A DNA stretch of 64,000 nt from contig NZ_CP170386.1 in assembly GCF_042468235.1 (NCBI RefSeq), forward strand, positions 1,364,001-1,428,000. The letters are read 5' to 3'. This document shows, one piece after another, positions 1 through 7,831 of this stretch. Both the position numbers and the translations under genes were made by a program. Every line of letters begins with the position of its first letter. Position 1 is the first letter of the stretch. The DNA comes from Lonepinella sp042468235. GTDB taxonomy: Bacteria > Pseudomonadota > Gammaproteobacteria > Enterobacterales > Pasteurellaceae. Below the pieces are notes generated by a model that ran no database searches, had not been told where the DNA came from, and was given only the letters and a program-made list of their open reading frames with translations.

Positions 1-210
1 ACACCGTTAAATCTCGCCCATATTGATAATATGCGTAAAGTTACGGAAATGGGTGCTATTGTTTTCCCCCCTGTGCCAGCGTTTTATAACAAACCACAAT
101 CGGTTGATGATATTTTAAAACATAGCGTTGCCCGAGCATTGGATTTATTCGATATACATATTTCGATGCCACGCTGGGGTGAACAAGGTAAAAGTGAAAT
201 GGATGAATAA
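1..210 (+). CDS. ubiX: UbiX flavin prenyltransferase, C-terminal part
   Basis: The first 69 codons read open from the window edge to a TAA at 208-210. The segment contains FPPVPAFYNKPQSVDD followed by a VARALDLF helix, which is the conserved C-terminus of UbiX. UbiX makes the prenylated FMN cofactor used by the UbiD decarboxylase in ubiquinone synthesis. The start and about two thirds of the protein lie outside the window. The following DUF554 gene begins 26 bp downstream on the same strand, so the two may be co-transcribed. Identification is firm from the motif; completeness of the gene cannot be judged. Confidence 0.9.
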   Translation, partial: TPLNLAHIDNMRKVTEMGAIVFPPVPAFYNKPQSVDDILKHSVARALDLFDIHISMPRWGEQGKSEMDE

Positions 211-236
211 TCAATTAAATTCTTAAGGAGTATCTT

Positions 237-962
237 ATGACAATGCCAATTGGTCCATTTGTGAATGGCTCTGCCGTCTTGTTAGGCGGTTTACTCGGAG
301 CTTTTATGGGGGTGAAATTACCTGAACGTGTACGAGCCAGTTTAAATCCATTATTTGGTTTAACTTCTGCTGGTTTGGGTATCATGGCAATCCCTGGCGT
401 AAAATACTATGCTGCGGTAGTTCTTGCTTCCGTGCTTGGTTTAGCCATCGGTGAATGGTTATACCTAGAAAAAGGCATTAACAAAGGGGCTGGTAAATTA
501 CGTGGTGTGGTAGATAAAATCTTTCCGCCCGTACAAGGTTTAAGCCCCGATGAATTTGTAGAAAAATTTGTGGCTATTTTGGTCTTGTTCTGTGCTAGTG
601 GGACGGGGGTATTTGGTTCAATGAACGAAGGTATGACAGGTGATCCGTCCATTTTATACATCAAAACCATTTTAGACTTCTTTACCGCAGGCATTTTTGC
701 GATTACGCTAGGCTATGCTGTTTCAACTATCGCTATACCACAATTAGCTATTCAGTTGACATTATTCTTCTTGGCAACATTAATCGTACCGTTAACAACA
801 CCAGAAATGCGTGCTGACTTTGCTGCTTGTGGCGGATTAATTATGTTTGCAACGGGGTTGCGTATTATGGGAATAAAATCGTTCCCTGTAGCAAATATGT
901 TACCAGGGTTAATTTTAGTCATGCCAATATCTCATTTATGGGCAACATATATTGCAAATTAA
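237..962 (+). CDS. DUF554 (YqgA-type) integral membrane protein
   Basis: This 241-residue protein is mostly hydrophobic, with several membrane segments and conserved glycine-rich stretches (NGSAVLLGGLLGA near the N-terminus, ASGTGVFGSMNEG in the middle, PVANMLPGL near the end). These match the DUF554/YqgA family of inner-membrane proteins, whose transport substrate is not established. An AAGGAG ribosome site lies 6 bases before the ATG. A clear paralogue lies at 16128-16844, and the two share the same motifs in the same order. A terminator hairpin follows at once, ending the ubiX transcript. Family assignment is good; function is unknown. Confidence 0.85.
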   Translation: MTMPIGPFVNGSAVLLGGLLGAFMGVKLPERVRASLNPLFGLTSAGLGIMAIPGVKYYAAVVLASVLGLAIGEWLYLEKGINKGAGKLRGVVDKIFPPVQGLSPDEFVEKFVAILVLFCASGTGVFGSMNEGMTGDPSILYIKTILDFFTAGIFAITLGYAVSTIAIPQLAIQLTLFFLATLIVPLTTPEMRADFAACGGLIMFATGLRIMGIKSFPVANMLPGLILVMPISHLWATYIAN

Positions 963-970
963 ATTGAATG

Positions 971-1013
971 AAAGCCACTATTGACTAATATAGTAATCGT
1001 GGCTTTTTTCTTT
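971..1013 (+). terminator. Intrinsic terminator after the DUF554 gene
   Basis: AAAGCCAC and GTGGCTTT arms flank a loop of about 20 bases and are followed by a run of T (TTTTTTCTTT). It lies 8 bases past the stop of the first DUF554 gene and just before the yhbP ribosome site. Confidence 0.75.
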
Positions 1014-1027
1014 ATAAGGATTTCACT

Positions 1028-1462
1028 ATGACTCAGATTCCTCAATCTATCGTTGATTTTCTGCAAACCCATCATGTTGTTAGTTTAACGACAATGTTCA
1101 ATAATGAACTTTGGGCGGCAAGCTGTTTTTATGTTTTTGATGAAAAAAACACCGCACTTTGGGTTATGACCAGCCAACAAACTAAACACGGTAGAATGAT
1201 GTTACAACAAGCCAAGATTGTGGGTACTATCGCAGGGCAGCCCGAAACCATACGAGAAATCCAAGGTATTCAATTTACCGCACATGCTAGGCTAATTGAT
1301 GATCCTAATGAGTATAAAATAGCTCTTGCTCATTATGCCGAAAAACATACTATGGCAAAATTATTACATACCGATATTTGGCATATCACATTTGATGAAC
1401 TCAAATTTACCAGTAATAAATTGCTTTTTGCTCAAAAAACTTACTGGAAAAGAACAGATTAA
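1028..1462 (+). CDS. yhbP: UPF0306 protein, YhbP-like (split-barrel flavin-binding fold)
   Basis: The 144-residue product resembles E. coli YhbP (UPF0306), a relative of pyridoxamine-phosphate-oxidase-like split-barrel proteins. It shows the family pattern of a short N-terminal helix, then VSLTTMFNNELWAASCFYVFD, a TSQQTKHGRM segment and a C-terminal LLFAQKTYWKR end. The biochemical role is not known. An AAGGA ribosome site precedes the ATG. The gene converges on the LysR gene: both use TAA stops and share the palindrome TTAA, so the two reading frames overlap by 4 bases. Family assignment is fairly secure. Confidence 0.8.
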   Translation: MTQIPQSIVDFLQTHHVVSLTTMFNNELWAASCFYVFDEKNTALWVMTSQQTKHGRMMLQQAKIVGTIAGQPETIREIQGIQFTAHARLIDDPNEYKIALAHYAEKHTMAKLLHTDIWHITFDELKFTSNKLLFAQKTYWKRTD

Positions 1463-2337
1463 GGTTGATAACCATCGGCAAGAATTTCAGCTAATATAGG
1501 TGGCATTGGCGTGGTCGATAATCTCACTACACAGGGAAAGAAAAGCTGTGGATCTGGGGTCACGGGTAAAATATGACAATTCGATAATTTTAGGTTTTTC
1601 ACTTCTGAAATGGGTAGTAAAGCGGCTGCTCTTATTCCTGACTCAATCCAATCTATGGTTACACTTGGTTGTGAAACTTGCATTAATACTTTGGGTTCAA
1701 TACCGTTCTTACGCAACTTATCTAACAACACAGCCACAGTACCTCGACCACCACTACGTTTAAGCAAAATCAACGGCAATTTAGATAAATCCGCTAAATG
1801 TAGCTGATCAGCTGGAGAAACTAAATCATTATGCACAACCGCGGCTAATGCAGTGCTAGGACAGGCAATATAATCATATCCTTGCATATTTTCAGGTTTT
1901 TGCATTAACGCAATATCAATAATTCTCTGCTGTAACAAATATTCCAAATGATCAGAATCCGACACCATGACATCAATTTTTAGATCGGGGGATCGTGCTT
2001 GCCATTGTAAAATTAATGGCGTGAAATACTTCTGAAATAAATGGGTCAAGCCAATTTGTAAACATTGTCTATTTTGCTGAGATAAATACAAAATATTTTG
2101 CTCTACTTGGGTAAAGTGAGTAAGCAATTCCACTGCTTGTTTATATAAAAACAAACCTGTTTCTGTAGGGCGTAATTTACCATTTTGGCGTATAAATAAT
2201 TGAATACCTATTTCTTCTTCTAATTCTTGCAAACGTTTCGATAACGGTGGCTGAGAAATATGTAACATCTCTGAAGCTTTGGTGATACTGCCACATTCCA
2301 AAATAGTACAAAAATATTTTAATCGTTTAATGTCCAT
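1459..2337 (-). CDS. LysR-family transcriptional regulator
   Basis: The 292-residue protein has the LysR layout. The N-terminal winged helix-turn-helix (MDIKRLKYF, then SITKASEMLHISQPPLSKRLQELEE) spans about residues 1-60, and a periplasmic-binding-like effector domain follows. Its gene starts 16 bases after the mutT stop on the same strand, so it may be the last gene of the secM-secA transcript. No obvious target is divergent from it, which is unusual for LysR regulators, so the inducer and regulon cannot be inferred. Its stop overlaps that of yhbP. Confidence 0.85.
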   Translation of the reverse strand: MDIKRLKYFCTILECGSITKASEMLHISQPPLSKRLQELEEEIGIQLFIRQNGKLRPTETGLFLYKQAVELLTHFTQVEQNILYLSQQNRQCLQIGLTHLFQKYFTPLILQWQARSPDLKIDVMVSDSDHLEYLLQQRIIDIALMQKPENMQGYDYIACPSTALAAVVHNDLVSPADQLHLADLSKLPLILLKRSGGRGTVAVLLDKLRKNGIEPKVLMQVSQPSVTIDWIESGIRAAALLPISEVKNLKLSNCHILPVTPDPQLFFPCVVRLSTTPMPPILAEILADGYQP

Positions 2338-2353
2338 AGAAGATCAAAGCATT

Positions 2354-2764
2354 TTAATTTACTGATTCACTTTCCGCTTTTAAACGAGCAATCAGCTTTG
2401 CATTCGCTGGTGGAAATAATCCCGCATCAAGATCATTTTGTGCAAGCCAAAACCCCTCTTGTCCTTCACGTCCAAAAGGCTCACCTACCCACTCTTCCAC
2501 TAAGTAGAAATAGAAGCTAATAATCTTAGTCGGATACTCAAATAAAAATTGCTCAAAAAGCACCGCACTTAGCACATGCAAACCGATTTCTTCTTCAATT
2601 TCACGTTTCAAGGCTTGCTCTGGTGTTTCGCCTTTATCGACTTTGCCCCCTGGAAACTCAAGAGATTGAGCAAAATCTTGCCCCTCAAGTCGTTGTGTTA
2701 GATAAATTTGTCCAAATTCATTACGAATAATACCTGCTGCAACCTGCACTAATGGTTTAGGCAT
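2354..2764 (-). CDS. mutT: MutT 8-oxo-dGTP diphosphatase
   Basis: MutT hydrolyses 8-oxo-dGTP to the monophosphate and so prevents A:T to C:G transversions. The 136-residue product has the full Nudix box: GGKVDKGETPEQALKREIEEEIGL fits G-x5-E-x7-REUxEExGU. A longer in-frame reading up to 2890 exists, but that extension overlaps the preceding gene and is not family-like. I chose the ATG at 2762-2764, giving the usual start MPKPLVQVAAG. This start overlaps the stop of the TPR-glycosyltransferase gene by 8 bases, which suggests translational coupling. Confidence 0.92.
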   Translation of the reverse strand: MPKPLVQVAAGIIRNEFGQIYLTQRLEGQDFAQSLEFPGGKVDKGETPEQALKREIEEEIGLHVLSAVLFEQFLFEYPTKIISFYFYLVEEWVGEPFGREGQEGFWLAQNDLDAGLFPPANAKLIARLKAESESVN

Positions 2765-4280
2765 AATTAGATTCCTGTATTTTGGCGGATAACTGTTGAT
2801 AAACTTGCTCAAGCACAGAGTCCCATTGTAAATCCATGCGTTGACGAAATAAGCGTACACTTCGATACCAAGGGCTATCTTCTCGATCAATAAGCCAACG
2901 AAAATCAGGATGATAAGTTAATAAAATCCAAGTTGGCTTTCCCATTGCTCCAGCTAAATGAGCTACTGCGGTATCAACACTGATAATTAAATCTAGCTGA
3001 CTAACCAAACCAGCCGTATCTGAAAAACTATCTAAATGCTTATGCCATAGATAAAGATTATCAATTTTTAAGGCTAATTCAAGATCTTGTTGGTTAATTT
3101 CTTTTTGTAAACAATGAAATTGAGCATTTAACTCGAATAAAGGCATAAGTTGGCTCAAAGCTAAACTCCGAAAATGATTACGCTCGTGTCCTGCCGAACC
3201 AGACCACACAATCCCAATTTTCAATATATTAGTTGCTGGTAATTTCTGCTGCCACCTAGCAGTTGCATCATCTTCTGCCTGCAAATAAGCGGTAGTACAA
3301 GGAATAGTATCCAGCTCAGTAGCAAAATAATAAGGCAAACTCATCATTGGTACATAATAACTTAATCCATTGATAGTTTGTCCATTATTTGAAGTGGTAA
3401 TACCATAACGAGCCAAATTGGTATTAATTAATTTCTCAACAGGAAGATGATTAACCACAACGATATTTAATCCTTTCTGTTTAGCTAAAATAGCATAACG
3501 TACAAATTGGATATTATCACCTAGCCCTTGTTCGGCATAAATCAATAATTTAGCTTGTCCAATATTTTCACCTTGCCAACGAGTTAAATTCCAATCAGGC
3601 TGCTTAAAAGTATCAATATCTACTTTCCAACGCCATTCATAGGCTTGCCAACCTTCCTTATAATGTCCCAATATGTTGAGAATAAAGGCTTTGTTACACC
3701 AAGCAAGAGCAAAATCAGGCTTTAAAGATAAACTTTTTTCTGCATCTCTTAAAGCTAAATCATATAGACCAAGATTTTTTAATTGTTCGGAACGCTGGTG
3801 ATAGGCTTCTGGGATATTTGGATAAGATAAAATAAAACGATCATAATTGCTGACGACTTCCACCATTTCAGTTAAACTTTCAGCATATTTTTGCATTAAA
3901 CGAATGTAAGAATATTGATAATCAGGATTATGTTTTCGTTGGTCTTCATTTTGCAAATCAAATGCCTTTTTATAATAGCAAAAGGCTTGTTTATGTTGCC
4001 CTGTTTTTTCAAAATATTTTCCTTTGAGATAAAACAGCTCTGGTGTTGGCGTATATTTTTCCGCATTTTGCAAAACCACATACATTTGCTCAATATTATC
4101 ATTCGCACAATAGAATTTTGCTAACAAAATCCATAACAAGGCTTGCTGATTATCGCTTAATGTTTCATTTCGCAAAGGGAAATCGCACAAGAATTGTAAT
4201 AATTCTTGTGCTTGTTGAAGTGCATTTGCTTGCAGATATTGCTCAATCAGAGCAACATTCTGCTCAAAAGTTGTGGTCAT
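2757..4280 (-). CDS. TPR protein with GT9-like glycosyltransferase domain
   Basis: The first half of this 507-residue protein is a series of tetratricopeptide-like helix pairs, clearest at about residues 75-235 (PELFYLKGKYFEKTG, then NIPEAYHQRSEQLKNLGLYDLALRDAEKS). The second half resembles family-9 (heptosyltransferase-like) glycosyltransferases: LLIYAEQGLGDNIQFVRY, GIVWSGSAGHERN, and DLIISVDTAVAHLAGAMGKPTW. There is no signal peptide, so it should act in the cytoplasm, on LPS precursors or on protein. It sits between secA and mutT, with no clear ribosome site of its own and an 8-bp overlap with mutT. The sugar and the acceptor are unknown. Confidence 0.7.
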   Translation of the reverse strand: MTTTFEQNVALIEQYLQANALQQAQELLQFLCDFPLRNETLSDNQQALLWILLAKFYCANDNIEQMYVVLQNAEKYTPTPELFYLKGKYFEKTGQHKQAFCYYKKAFDLQNEDQRKHNPDYQYSYIRLMQKYAESLTEMVEVVSNYDRFILSYPNIPEAYHQRSEQLKNLGLYDLALRDAEKSLSLKPDFALAWCNKAFILNILGHYKEGWQAYEWRWKVDIDTFKQPDWNLTRWQGENIGQAKLLIYAEQGLGDNIQFVRYAILAKQKGLNIVVVNHLPVEKLINTNLARYGITTSNNGQTINGLSYYVPMMSLPYYFATELDTIPCTTAYLQAEDDATARWQQKLPATNILKIGIVWSGSAGHERNHFRSLALSQLMPLFELNAQFHCLQKEINQQDLELALKIDNLYLWHKHLDSFSDTAGLVSQLDLIISVDTAVAHLAGAMGKPTWILLTYHPDFRWLIDREDSPWYRSVRLFRQRMDLQWDSVLEQVYQQLSAKIQESNYA

Positions 4281-4293
4281 TTTATATTAGAAA

Positions 4294-7002
4294 TTAAGCG
4301 TGGCTAGCCCGATTACCATGACAATGTTTATATTTCTTGCCCGAACCACAAGGACAAGGTTCATTACGACCGATTTTGCGTTCGCTTTCAGCCATAGCAA
4401 CCTGCTCGTTCACTTCTTCAGTTGCTCCGTTGTATTCTCTCGCTTCGGCTTGACGCTCTGCCATTTGTTGTTGCTGTTGTTGAGCTTGCTCTACTTCTTC
4501 AGCAGAACGTACTTGTACACGGCTTAAGGTTTTCACTACACTCATTTTCAACGCATCTAGCATTTCAGTAAACATGGCAAAAGATTCTTTTTTATACTCT
4601 TGTTTTGGATCTTTTTGTGCATAACTACGTAAATGAATACCTTGACGTAAACGATCCATGGCGGCTAAATGTTCTTTCCAAAGTTCATCAAGAGTTTGTA
4701 ACATGATGCCTTTTTCAAAATTACGCATGGTTTCTTCGCCCACCATCTGCTCTTTACGTTGATATTCATTCACCGCAGATTCCACCACTCTTTCACGCAG
4801 AGTATCTTCATTAAATTGATTATCTTCTTCTAACCATTGTTGAATCGGTAAATCCAAGGCAAAGTCTTGACGTAAACGTGTTTCTAGGGCTGGAATATCC
4901 CATTGTTCTTCCAAAGATTGCGGTGGAACATATTCATCAATCACAGCGTTAAACACATCAGATCGAATCGCAGCAATGGCTTCGGATACATCTCCGTTAT
5001 CTAATAGCTCATTACGTTGAGCATAAATTGCATGACGTTGATCGTTCGCTACATCATCATATTGCAATAGGTTTTTACGTCCATCAAAGTTATAGGCTTC
5101 TACTTTCGCTTGAGCCGATGCAATGACTTTCGCCAATAATTTCGATTCCATAGCTTCGCCTTGTGTACTAAAGGCTTTACGCATCATATTCAATTTACCT
5201 TCATTTAAATAAATCCGCATTAACGCATCATCTAATGATAGGTAAAAACGAGATGAACCTGGGTCACCTTGACGACCTGAACGACCACGCAACTGGTTGT
5301 CAATACGGCGTGATTCATGGCGTTCTGTACCAATAATATGTAACCCCCCCGCTTGCATCACAATATCATGACGTTGTTGCCAAGCTGATTTAATGGCTTC
5401 AATCTGTTCTGGAGTTGGATTTTCTAATTTATCAATTTCCGCTTTCCAGTTACCGCCTAACACGATATCCGTACCACGCCCAGCCATGTTTGTCGCTATG
5501 GTAACAGCCCCTGGATAACCTGCGTTTGCCACAATTTCCGCTTCTTGAGCATGGAATTTGGCATTTAACACATTATGCGGAATACCTGCTTTTTTCAGTT
5601 CTTTTGATAGCAATTCAGATTTCTCAATAGACACAGTTCCCACCAAAACAGGCTGTTGACGTGCCACACAATCTTTGATGTCTTCAATAATCGCATCAAA
5701 TTTATATTGCTCAGTTTCAAACATCACATCAGTACGGTCATCACGGATCATTGGGCGATTTGTCGGGATTACCACGGTTTCCAAGCCATAAATTTGTTGA
5801 AATTCAAAGGCTTCTGTATCTGCTGTCCCCGTCATACCCGCCAATTTTTCGTATAAACGGAAATAGTTTTGGTAGGTAATGGAAGCAACAGTTTGGTTTT
5901 CCCCTTGAATTTTCACACCCTCTTTGGCTTCAATCGCTTGATGCAAACCGTCAGACCAACGGCGACCTGCCATAGTCCGCCCCGTGTGTTCGTCCACGAT
6001 CACAATTTCACCATCTTTCACCACATAATCCACGTCTTTTTGGAATAAGGTATGCGCGCGTAATGCGGCATTAATATGATGTACTAAACCTAAACGTTGT
6101 GGCGAATACAGGCTCTCATTTTCGCCCATTAAACCTTGCTCAATCAGCCATTGCTCACATTTTTCTTGACCCCGTTCGGTCATATTCACTTGCTTGTGTT
6201 TCAAGTCTAAGGAATAATCCCCTTCGCCTTGAAATTCATCACTATCTTCTTTCTCTTGTTCAATCAGAATTGGAGCTAATTTATTGATAGCAATATATAA
6301 TTCAGAACTATCTTCGGCTGGACCTGAAATAATTAACGGTGTACGTGCTTCATCAATTAAAATGGAATCCACTTCATCGACTAAGGCATAATGTAATGGA
6401 CGTTGAAAACGTTCTGCTGCTGAATGTGCCAAATTATCTCGCAAATAGTCAAAGCCCAATTCACTGTTAGTGGCATAAGTAATATCCGCTTGATAGGCTT
6501 CACGTTTTACTTCTGGTGGCAAGCCTGGCACATTGACCGCAACGGTCATACCTAAAAATTCAAATAATGGACGGTTAGTTTCTGCATCACGGCGAGCCAA
6601 ATAATCGTTCACCGTTACCACATGCACGCCTTTACCAGTTAACGCATTGAGATAGCAAGGTAAGGTGGCGGTTAAGGTTTTCCCTTCCCCCGTACGCATT
6701 TCCGCAATATTACGATCAGTTAACACCATACCGCCCACTAATTGCACATCAAACGGACGCATACCAAGGGTTCGTTTACAGGCTTCTCGCACCGTAGCAA
6801 AGGCTTCGGGTAATAATTGTTCTAGGGTTTCGCCTTGGCTCAAACGTTGACGAAACTCGGCAGTTTTTGACCGCAGTTCATCATCACTCAAGGCTTCAAA
6901 GGCAGGTTCTAACGCATTGATTTTTTTAACTTGTTTATTTAAACGGCGTAATACACGCTCATTTCGACTACCAAAAATTTTGGTCGCAATAGTACTTAAC
7001 AT
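4294..7002 (-). CDS. secA: SecA preprotein translocase ATPase
   Basis: SecA is the motor that pushes unfolded preproteins through SecYEG. The 902-residue product starts MLSTIATKIFGSRNERVLRRLNKQVK. It has the Walker A motif MRTGEGKT near residue 105, helicase motifs such as VDEVDSILIDEARTPLIISG and TNMAGRGTDI, and the C-terminal zinc-binding tail CPCGSGKKYKHCHG that contacts SecB and lipid. An in-frame extension to 7074 exists but runs almost to the secM stop, so I used the ATG at 7000-7002. The ribosome site is weak (AAGAG). The gene lies 75 bases downstream of secM, the arrangement used to couple SecA synthesis to secretion demand. Confidence 0.97.
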   Translation of the reverse strand: MLSTIATKIFGSRNERVLRRLNKQVKKINALEPAFEALSDDELRSKTAEFRQRLSQGETLEQLLPEAFATVREACKRTLGMRPFDVQLVGGMVLTDRNIAEMRTGEGKTLTATLPCYLNALTGKGVHVVTVNDYLARRDAETNRPLFEFLGMTVAVNVPGLPPEVKREAYQADITYATNSELGFDYLRDNLAHSAAERFQRPLHYALVDEVDSILIDEARTPLIISGPAEDSSELYIAINKLAPILIEQEKEDSDEFQGEGDYSLDLKHKQVNMTERGQEKCEQWLIEQGLMGENESLYSPQRLGLVHHINAALRAHTLFQKDVDYVVKDGEIVIVDEHTGRTMAGRRWSDGLHQAIEAKEGVKIQGENQTVASITYQNYFRLYEKLAGMTGTADTEAFEFQQIYGLETVVIPTNRPMIRDDRTDVMFETEQYKFDAIIEDIKDCVARQQPVLVGTVSIEKSELLSKELKKAGIPHNVLNAKFHAQEAEIVANAGYPGAVTIATNMAGRGTDIVLGGNWKAEIDKLENPTPEQIEAIKSAWQQRHDIVMQAGGLHIIGTERHESRRIDNQLRGRSGRQGDPGSSRFYLSLDDALMRIYLNEGKLNMMRKAFSTQGEAMESKLLAKVIASAQAKVEAYNFDGRKNLLQYDDVANDQRHAIYAQRNELLDNGDVSEAIAAIRSDVFNAVIDEYVPPQSLEEQWDIPALETRLRQDFALDLPIQQWLEEDNQFNEDTLRERVVESAVNEYQRKEQMVGEETMRNFEKGIMLQTLDELWKEHLAAMDRLRQGIHLRSYAQKDPKQEYKKESFAMFTEMLDALKMSVVKTLSRVQVRSAEEVEQAQQQQQQMAERQAEAREYNGATEEVNEQVAMAESERKIGRNEPCPCGSGKKYKHCHGNRASHA

Positions 7003-7032
7003 AATTCTGTTTCTCTTAATAAAAAATATTGA

Positions 7033-7053
7033 GCCTTTGTTTATATCAAAAGC
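7033..7053 (-). promoter_or_regulatory. Stem-loop in the secM-secA intergenic region
   Basis: On the minus strand GCTTTTG and CAAAGGC pair (7 bp including one G-U) around a 7-base loop, between the secM stop and the secA start. In E. coli, stalling on secM remodels a hairpin here that otherwise hides the secA ribosome site. In this window the visible stem ends about 30 bases before the secA ATG and does not itself cover the AAGAG site, so its role is unproven. Confidence 0.35.
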
Positions 7054-7077
7054 GGGAAAATAAAGATAAATCAAAAA

Positions 7078-7380
7078 TTATGCGAAAGGGCTACCACGAA
7101 TAGGGGCATATTCGGCAAAAACCTTTGCCACAAAGTGCGGTGTAAATTTAACAAATTTTTTCGAAATCACAGCAGGTTGTGCAGGATAAGTGAGAGATAG
7201 ATTTTGCTGTTTAATTTGATAAATCGCACGCAACACTTGCTGTTGATTAGATTGATTTTGATATTCTTGCGGATACTCGTTTATGCGATCCGTCACCTGA
7301 ACATCAGGCAAAGCAAAAATCGCAATCATACTAACCAGTAATTGCGACCAAAAATTGTGCTTACCCTTTGTTAAAATCAT
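7078..7380 (-). CDS. secM: SecM-type secretion monitor with arrest peptide
   Basis: The 100-residue product begins with a signal-like segment (hydrophobic about residues 12-25) and ends YAPIRGSPFA, with Pro at position 98. The arrest peptide characterised for Mannheimia succiniciproducens SecM, as I recall it, is HAPIRGSP; here only the first residue differs (Tyr). E. coli SecM uses GIRAGP at the same place before its stop. SecM stalls its own ribosome when export is slow, exposing the secA ribosome site. Gene order secM-secA supports this. The body of the protein is otherwise unlike E. coli SecM. It is divergent from dciA. Confidence 0.88.
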   Translation of the reverse strand: MILTKGKHNFWSQLLVSMIAIFALPDVQVTDRINEYPQEYQNQSNQQQVLRAIYQIKQQNLSLTYPAQPAVISKKFVKFTPHFVAKVFAEYAPIRGSPFA

Positions 7381-7474
7381 TATTCTCTGTTATCTCATAA
7401 AAAATTAGTCGAATTATACCGAAAATCCGTTAGAATGTCGTTAAATATATGGGTGATTGACGAGAAAACAAGCT

Positions 7475-7795
7475 ATGACACAAAAACGCTATCAAAAAGC
7501 CGTAAATATCAAGGATCTATTAAATACCTCCGAGCTTGCCAAAATAATGAAAAAAGGCTTATTTATTAATGAATTAAATCAAAAGATAGAAAAACTCTTC
7601 CCCCCCCAGTTCAAGGGATTGTATCGTCTGGCAAATTTCACTGAAAATAGTCTAAATATTGAAGTTACCAACGCAATGGTGCGACAAGGTTTGTTGTTTC
7701 ATCAAAATGAATTGCTACAGTATGTTCAGCAAGATATGCCAGAAATTACGCAATTAAAATTTACTATCAATCCTGAGTTAAACAAAACAAACTAA
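7475..7795 (+). CDS. dciA: DciA-like DUF721 protein
   Basis: The 106-residue basic protein matches the DUF721/DciA family. It has an N-terminal lysine-rich helix (IKDLLNTSELAKIMKKGLFINELNQK) and a KH-like core ending LKFTINPEL. DciA loads or assists the replicative helicase DnaB in bacteria without DnaC. I preferred the ATG at 7475, with GAGAA about 8 bases upstream, over a TTG at 7457. The gene is divergent from secM, an arrangement common around dciA in gammaproteobacteria. Family assignment is good; helicase loading is inferred from the family. Confidence 0.75.
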   Translation: MTQKRYQKAVNIKDLLNTSELAKIMKKGLFINELNQKIEKLFPPQFKGLYRLANFTENSLNIEVTNAMVRQGLLFHQNELLQYVQQDMPEITQLKFTINPELNKTN

Positions 7796-7820
7796 AGTGC
7801 GATATTTCACACCGCACTTT
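7794..7820. terminator. Inverted uptake-signal pair acting as terminator
   Basis: AAAGTGCGA and ACCGCACTTT form a stem (one mismatch) between the convergent stops of dciA and nadV. Both arms derive from the DNA uptake signal AAGTGCGGT. Confidence 0.6.
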
Positions 7821-7831
7821 GCTCCACTCAT

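Noticed and set aside
2765..2890. N-terminal extension of MutT
   Set aside because: The 42 extra codons overlap the upstream gene and precede a normal MutT start at 2764.
7003..7074. N-terminal extension of SecA
   Set aside because: It spans the secM-secA spacer, has no family similarity, and the usual SecA start is at 7002.
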